Source of the DNA: Fidelibacterota bacterium MT.SAG.2
GTDB lineage: Bacteria; Fidelibacterota; SORT01
NCBI GenBank assembly: GCA_004402915.1
Contig: SORU01000010.1
Coordinates: 1 to 47,306, forward strand
Direction of reading: 5' to 3'
Length of the DNA stretch: 47,306 nt
Position numbers and translations under genes: made by a program. The notes beneath the pieces were generated by a model. That model searched no databases and had not been told where the DNA came from. It saw nothing but the letters and a program-made list of their open reading frames with translations. This document shows, piece after piece, positions 41,621 to 47,306 of this stretch (position 1 is its first letter; every line of letters starts with the position of its first letter).

Positions 41621-42187
41621 TTGGAAAAGATGAATGCTCAAGCGGTCACTTCAAATCAATTAGAACTTCGTCTATCAGAGACAAAAAACCAGGAAATTAC
41701 AGATGAGGAAGTTGCAGCGAATTGGCGAACTGAAATATATGGAGAAGAAGTAATCAGAAACACCCTCGTGCTTGATAAATGGGTTGGGGAAAAGATCTTC
41801 GAGGCAAATACAGCAATGTTTGAATGGATTGAGTTAGTTGTGAAGATTAAGTATGATAAGTCTTACGAACAGCTTGGGTATACAAAATTTGAGGATTGGA
41901 TCGATAATCACGGAGTTTCCATATCAACGGTAAAGAGCTGGCTAAAATTGTATGATACATTTATCATTAGATATCAATTTACTCGAGATGATCTATGCAA
42001 GTATGACTTAAAAAAATTAAATATCATTCTACCGATTGCCGAAATTGAGGGAGTCCCCAAAGAAAGTGTGGAGGAATTCTTGGATTCGATCACATCGATG
42101 CATGAATCAGATCTCAAGAGCATGGTAAAAGAAGAGATTACAGAGATTCTATCTAGCTCTGAAGCAAGACTCCAAGATGAGAGTTAA
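41621..42187 (+). CDS. element-encoded HTH-like hypothetical protein
   Basis: YEQLGYTKFEDWIDNHGVSISTVKSWLKLYDTFI; TTG start; downstream of integrase. Confidence 0.55.
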   Translation: MEKMNAQAVTSNQLELRLSETKNQEITDEEVAANWRTEIYGEEVIRNTLVLDKWVGEKIFEANTAMFEWIELVVKIKYDKSYEQLGYTKFEDWIDNHGVSISTVKSWLKLYDTFIIRYQFTRDDLCKYDLKKLNIILPIAEIEGVPKESVEEFLDSITSMHESDLKSMVKEEITEILSSSEARLQDES

Positions 42188-42307
42188 AACCATTAGATAA
42201 TTACCGATTTTAATAATGGTATGTGAGAGAGATATCTCATTATTCCAAAAAGGAAGTACAGTCTTTCCTCACTCCCTGGGAGGGGCCAAAAGGCGAACAC
42301 CTTTAGA

Positions 42308-42613
42308 TTGATTATATGTATTACCTATCATCAATATAAATACAGTCTTAAGGCTCTTAATAATCTAAATTTGCGAATACAAAATGGGAGCATTTTAGCT
42401 GATTTTTATACTAATGGGCGAATAGAAAAGACAAATGAGAACACCCGGTTAACAAAATCTGAGTATCTCGATAAATGCAAAGATCGAAGGACGAATCGCG
42501 CATATGAATTCCGGCGATTGATGAAAGGAAACAGGTGGACTCAGGCCAAATTATCTCGGTATCTCAGGGTAAATGGGGTGTGGGTTTCGAAAGTGTTAAA
42601 TACGAAAATATAG
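42308..42613 (+). CDS. small HTH protein
   Basis: RRLMKGNRWTQAKLSRYLRVNGVWVSKVLN. Confidence 0.5.
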   Translation: MIICITYHQYKYSLKALNNLNLRIQNGSILADFYTNGRIEKTNENTRLTKSEYLDKCKDRRTNRAYEFRRLMKGNRWTQAKLSRYLRVNGVWVSKVLNTKI

Positions 42614-43264
42614 TTCCATTATAACGTAGTGGGTGAAATAATCATCGGGAGGTTGGTCGGTGACCCAGATATCTTAAAAGCACTATTCCACTAAAGTCAA
42701 ACAACAGCAATGATTTCGTTAAAGGCGATTAAAATGGTAATAAATACATTATGAATAACGACTTGACAACGCAGATATTTTTAGTATTATTTAATAATAC
42801 AAATTCAGAAATTATATTTAAATATATAGAATGAGCTGTGGTGTGGTGAAACCAAACCTTAAAGGCTAAAATGATAAATGCCAGTTCTTGTAACAATCAT
42901 TGGGATAATAAAATAAATCTATTGACACCGATAGCGTCAAGGAGAAAACAGAGTCTTTTTAAGATATACGCATCATGCTGAATAGCAACAAGTTCAGTAG
43001 AAAAATGTAATCTAAATGTCGGAAAGGAGTTAAACATCACCTAACTGTCGGGGTTGGGTGAAAAACGGGGAGGTAGTAATGATGGTCGACAGCAACAATG
43101 TTTTACCAAATCTAAAAGAAAGTTCAATTGAGATAAGATGACCGATTTTGGAAGCGGAACTCAATAAATTGAGACTTAATCATAATCTCAATAGTGAATA
43201 AACCAAAAGGGTCTTAGAAAATTTACCCGCAATCATCACTTTTCAAGCATTATGGCGACAATTC

Positions 43265-46183
43265 ATGAAATGTAAGTCTATAATTTATTCCGCTATACTG
43301 TTCAGTATGGTTACTACACCTGTGTCTGGCCAGAACTTGCTTCCCGCAGATGTGTCTGGTTTTGAAGCAGCTATGCCCAACTACTGGACGAAGAATGCCG
43401 GTGGAGCGACGCTTACCTGGGCGACTGACCAGTTTAGGACGGCTAACTACTCTCTAAAGATAGAGAAGACCGGCACCGGCATAGCTTCGAGCTGGGTTGG
43501 AGCAGATGTTCTGAGGAACTGGGCAGTCGCTAATGCTAACTCAGAATTTCAGATTGGCGGTTGGGTCAAGACGTCGGGAGTAAACATTAACCCGGCTAAC
43601 GATGCCGCTAAGATCCAGTTGAAGTTCTCAGCTTTTAATGCGGCTGGAACTGACATACTTAACGGGCCTATAGTGATTGATGTGGACCAGACAGTAGCCA
43701 CTTCTACACAAGGCTTAGCAGGCTGGGTGAAGTATAGCACCGTAGTGACCGGTGGTTGGCCCGAGGAGCCTACTCAGGTTAAGGCTGAGTTCGTGTTCGG
43801 CAGCGATGCCACAGGTACGGCATGGTTAGACGACATATTCTGGGGTAGAACGGGTGTATCAGATTCGCCCGGAAACCCGTTCAATCCGACTTTTGATACT
43901 CCGACCGGCTGGTTTTACTGGTGGCCGCATTATCCGGAAGGTCTCGCGGTTTGGGATACGACACAGGAGTTTACCGTGACGGTGACAACTGCTGAAGCTC
44001 ACAGCGGTAGATTCTCCGGTCTTACGAAAGCGCTTGCTGTTCGTACGTTGGATAGCGAATACTACTTAAGCACAGACATTATTCCTGTCCCAAATAACAC
44101 GATATTGATAACCGGATGGATGAAAGGTGTGGAAGTAAACGCCGACTTAATCAATTCGGATGATGATAAGTGGGGTATTCTCATCACTGCTCTCTGGCAT
44201 GATGTAGACAACGGCAAAGACGGATGGGGTAAACTTCTTGAAGCCCAGACATCCATCACCGTTCCGGCTAATACGTTTGACTGGACGGAGTTTTCCGTGG
44301 TTGTGACGCCGCCTGAAGGAGCTATTGGATTGAGCGTTCGTTTGTATTTAGGGTATCTGGTCACCGGCAGCATATACTGGGATGACCTGTCAATTACCAT
44401 ACTACCTCCTTGGTGGGCAACAGGTTGGGCATATACCGCTTACTTTATGATGCTTAGCACTTCGGTTTTCGGTTTGTGGCGAGTTCAGGTCAACCGATTA
44501 AAGATGCGTCACGAGCTGGAAATGAGCGATTTTGAAGCAAGTAAGCTCAGGGAAATGGACAAAGTCAAATCCCGTTTCTTCGCTAACATATCGCACGAGT
44601 TCAGAACGCCGCTGACATTGATACTCGGACCGCTTGAAAAGATGTTATCAAAGGATAAAAGAGATGAGAAGGAAAAATCAGATATGCTTATGATGAAGCG
44701 GAGCGGAGAGCGCCTTCTCAGGTTGATAAATCAGCTGCTTGATCTATCAAAGATCGAGTCAGGGGATATGGCGTTGAAAGCGAGATCTGAAGACGTTATA
44801 TTGCCGCTTCGAGGTGTTGTAAATTCTTTCCTATCCCTTGCAGAACGAAAAAAGATAACACTTGAGTTTAATGTGCCCGAAGAGCTTGTCATAATATATA
44901 TAGATCGTGATAAGTTTGAGAAAATAGTGACCAACCTTCTGTCCAATGCCTTCAAGTTTACTCCGGAAGGGGGAACTGTTTCTGTGAGCCTTTCCATTTC
45001 AAAGGACTTTGATGAAAGTGGTGCTGAATCTATGCAATCGGGGGATGTTCTCGTAGAGGTCAAAGATTCAGGAGTGGGTATTGCTCCCGATCAATTGGAT
45101 AAGGTGTTCGACCGGTTCTATCAGGTTGACGATTCTCATACGAGGGAGCAGGAAGGAACAGGTATCGGACTCGCTTTGACTAAAGATCTCGTGGAGCTAC
45201 ACGGGGGGGAGATCTCGGTCAGTAGTGAAGAGGGTAAGGGGACTGTTTTCATTGTGCGTCTGCCTCTCGGCAGAGAGCATCTTCAGGAAAGCCAGATCGT
45301 GGAGGAACCCTTTGAAGAAGTTAGTGAGGAAGGAGCGCCGGAGACCGTTTACACAGAGGCTGAGATTGATGAGAGTTTGAATGAAGAGATCGTGGAGTCA
45401 GAGAAAAAAGAGACTAAACGAAGCGTGTCTAAGCCTATTCTATTGATAGTGGAGGATAACCGTGATGTCCGCCGTTATATGAGAGGCTACTTGGATAATA
45501 CTTATCGTGTAATGGAGGCGAAAGACGGCGTGGAAGGATTTCGAATCTCCACCGATAAGATCCCTGACCTGATAATAAGCGACGTTATGATGCCTAAAAT
45601 GGATGGGATCGAGATGTGCGAGAAGATCAAGACAGACGAACGCACAAGCCACATCCCTGTTATACTCCTGACAGCTAAAGCGGATTCCGAGAGCAAGTTA
45701 GAGGGTCTTGAGACGGGCGCAGATGATTATCTAACCAAACCTTTCGACGCGAAGGAGCTCCAGGTAAGAGTTAAAAATCTCATAGAACAACGGAAGAAGT
45801 TGCGAGAACATTTTATGAGGGAAGCGCAGTTCAAACCCAAAGACATTGCCGTTACGTCCTTGGATGAAAATTTTTTACATCGGGCAATAGATATAATTGA
45901 AAATCACATGTCTGATGAGAAATTCGGTGTCGATGAATTTTCGCGTGAAGTGGCGATGAGTCGTATGCAGCTCCATAGAAAACTGCGAGCCTTAACTGGC
46001 AATACAGCAACTGGATTTATTAGAACCCTTCGACTGAAACGCGCCGCATCACTAATTGATCAAGGATTCGGTAATGTGACGGAAGTTGCATACGAGGTGG
46101 GATTTAACAGCCTTTCATATTTTTCTAAAACGTTCAAGAAACAATTCGGTATTTCTCCTGCCCAGTACATAGCTCGGTCATAA
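43265..46183 (+). CDS. hybrid two-component protein: signal peptide, two jelly-roll/CBM-like domains, TM, HisKA-HATPase, REC, AraC HTH
   Basis: ISHEFRTPLTLILGPLEKML; NLLSNAFKFTPEGG; PILLIVEDNRDVRRYM..SDVMMPKMDG..TAKA..KPF; AraC C-terminus EVAYEVGFNSLSYFSKTFKKQFGISPAQYI. Confidence 0.93.
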   Translation: MKCKSIIYSAILFSMVTTPVSGQNLLPADVSGFEAAMPNYWTKNAGGATLTWATDQFRTANYSLKIEKTGTGIASSWVGADVLRNWAVANANSEFQIGGWVKTSGVNINPANDAAKIQLKFSAFNAAGTDILNGPIVIDVDQTVATSTQGLAGWVKYSTVVTGGWPEEPTQVKAEFVFGSDATGTAWLDDIFWGRTGVSDSPGNPFNPTFDTPTGWFYWWPHYPEGLAVWDTTQEFTVTVTTAEAHSGRFSGLTKALAVRTLDSEYYLSTDIIPVPNNTILITGWMKGVEVNADLINSDDDKWGILITALWHDVDNGKDGWGKLLEAQTSITVPANTFDWTEFSVVVTPPEGAIGLSVRLYLGYLVTGSIYWDDLSITILPPWWATGWAYTAYFMMLSTSVFGLWRVQVNRLKMRHELEMSDFEASKLREMDKVKSRFFANISHEFRTPLTLILGPLEKMLSKDKRDEKEKSDMLMMKRSGERLLRLINQLLDLSKIESGDMALKARSEDVILPLRGVVNSFLSLAERKKITLEFNVPEELVIIYIDRDKFEKIVTNLLSNAFKFTPEGGTVSVSLSISKDFDESGAESMQSGDVLVEVKDSGVGIAPDQLDKVFDRFYQVDDSHTREQEGTGIGLALTKDLVELHGGEISVSSEEGKGTVFIVRLPLGREHLQESQIVEEPFEEVSEEGAPETVYTEAEIDESLNEEIVESEKKETKRSVSKPILLIVEDNRDVRRYMRGYLDNTYRVMEAKDGVEGFRISTDKIPDLIISDVMMPKMDGIEMCEKIKTDERTSHIPVILLTAKADSESKLEGLETGADDYLTKPFDAKELQVRVKNLIEQRKKLREHFMREAQFKPKDIAVTSLDENFLHRAIDIIENHMSDEKFGVDEFSREVAMSRMQLHRKLRALTGNTATGFIRTLRLKRAASLIDQGFGNVTEVAYEVGFNSLSYFSKTFKKQFGISPAQYIARS

Positions 46184-46408
46184 AGATAATATCATTCGCA
46201 ATAGTACTCAAGTCGAGTCTTGTTTGAAATGTGCCGAAATGTTACAATAGTTCAACAATTTGTTACATGGGCGTTAGCAATCACCCGCAGAACCTTCTAA
46301 CTTTAATATCGTCCATAGATTAGTAATCAATTTGTGGATAAGAAGGAAAAAAGGTTGTCATATATAGAAGCCTTAAAAAATAGTATTACCTAACAACAGG
46401 AGAGAAAA

Positions 46409-46495
46409 ATGAGACTAAAACCTTATTTCAGTATTATGCTTTCCGTTTCTCCTGATGATGATAATGGAACTAATTCAGGCTCGGCATATGTTTAA
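46409..46495 (+). pseudogene. remnant of FG-GAP repeat protein
   Basis: MRLKPYFSIMLSVSPDDDNGTNSGSAYV* carries the FG-GAP-like DDDNGTxSGSAYVF signature; FKRDD continues in another frame. Confidence 0.55.
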
Positions 46496-46653
46496 GCGGG
46501 ATGATCAGAATAACATTTATGTTCTTCCCCAAAAGTATGTGAAAAGTATATACCGGAATCATTTTAACTCAAATGAGCGAGCTTGCTCCAAGGGAGTCCT
46601 CCGAGGGAGTTCCTTCGGAACCTTCGGGGGATTTGAAATAAGGAGAATTCAAA

Positions 46654-47306
46654 ATGAAAAATAATACTTACATGTATGCTCTTCTGTTGTCGGTCACTTT
46701 GAATGTGACTGCCTATGCGCAGGAGCCTCCAGTGCTGACGTCTGTAAGTCCGGCTTCAGGCTTTGATTCGGGTGGCATCGGCGTGACAATCCTGGGAAGC
46801 AATTTCCAAAACGATGTAATCATCACTTTCGGAGACAGTGCAGCTGTAAACCTGGTTCGCCTGGATTCCACGCGCATTCGTGTTGAGACTCCAGCTCATC
46901 CTGCGGGTATAGTGGACGTGATAGTCACGAATTCCGACGGTCAGGCAGATACGCTCTTTAATGGGTTCGAGTATATTTTAACGCTTTTCGGGCCTCCGAC
47001 TAACTATGCCGCCTCAGGTGCAATCGCAGGTCTTATCAGTGCCGACTTAGATGGGGATGGGTATAGTGACCTGGCTGCGACTAATTGGAATACCAATATT
47101 ATGTCAGTGTTCTTGAACAATGGAGATGGGACGTTTGCACTCAGGACAGACTATCCCGCTGGAGTATTGCCCCTGAGCATGTCCAGTGCGGATTTAGATG
47201 GAGATGGAGATAATGACTTAGCTGTTGCGGTTAGAGAGGACACTGATGTAGCAGTGTTCTTGAACAATGGAGATGGGACCTTTGCGCCTAAAGTGGATTA
47301 TCCCGT
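46654..47306 (+). CDS. secreted IPT/TIG domain + FG-GAP/VCBS repeat protein (3' truncated by window)
   Basis: Signal peptide MKNNTYMYALLLSVTLNVTAYAQ; VLTSVSPASGFDSGGIGVTILGSNFQ (TIG); SADLDGDGYSDLAATN..NNGDGTFA repeats. Confidence 0.88.
   Translation, partial: MKNNTYMYALLLSVTLNVTAYAQEPPVLTSVSPASGFDSGGIGVTILGSNFQNDVIITFGDSAAVNLVRLDSTRIRVETPAHPAGIVDVIVTNSDGQADTLFNGFEYILTLFGPPTNYAASGAIAGLISADLDGDGYSDLAATNWNTNIMSVFLNNGDGTFALRTDYPAGVLPLSMSSADLDGDGDNDLAVAVREDTDVAVFLNNGDGTFAPKVDYP

Noticed and set aside
38723-47306. Downstream attR copy of the tRNA-Arg 3' end
   Set aside because: Looked for GTTCGAGTCACGACGGGCG-like sequence after 38.8 kb and did not see one; boundary may lie outside the window

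Overview
A 47.3 kb bacterial window, AT-leaning and probably from an FCB-type lineage (weak inference). It has three parts. (1) A left accessory block, about 1-6.5 kb, holds a truncated serine-resolvase end, a sigma-like HTH protein, several orphan small genes and a PD-(D/E)XK nuclease with an Fe-S-type cysteine set. (2) A conserved core, about 6.58-38.80 kb, is bracketed by tRNA-Lys (minus) and tRNA-Arg (plus). Both tRNA 3' ends face outward into accessory DNA. The core carries ligA and a large respiratory operon: HEAT-repeat anchor, Rieske, split cytochrome b, a 955-aa eight-CXXCH cytochrome, a cupredoxin-like protein and a 2x[4Fe-4S] ferredoxin, closed by a strong terminator. It also carries envelope and housekeeping genes, including an LpxL-type acyltransferase fused to a GT9 heptosyltransferase. 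(3) A right accessory block, about 38.8-47.3 kb, has two small HTH/Zn proteins, a tyrosine recombinase, a hybrid sensor kinase with jelly-roll sensor domains, and TIG/FG-GAP surface-protein sequence. The best leads are the respiratory operon, an in-frame amber codon inside a REC-REC-STAS-like protein, an msrB remnant, a HAD protein missing a catalytic Asp, an RRM lacking its RNA-stacking aromatics, the acyltransferase-heptosyltransferase fusion, and a recurring CTCC-N3-GGAG hairpin in intergenic DNA. Family calls come from motif recognition by eye. No database search was run.
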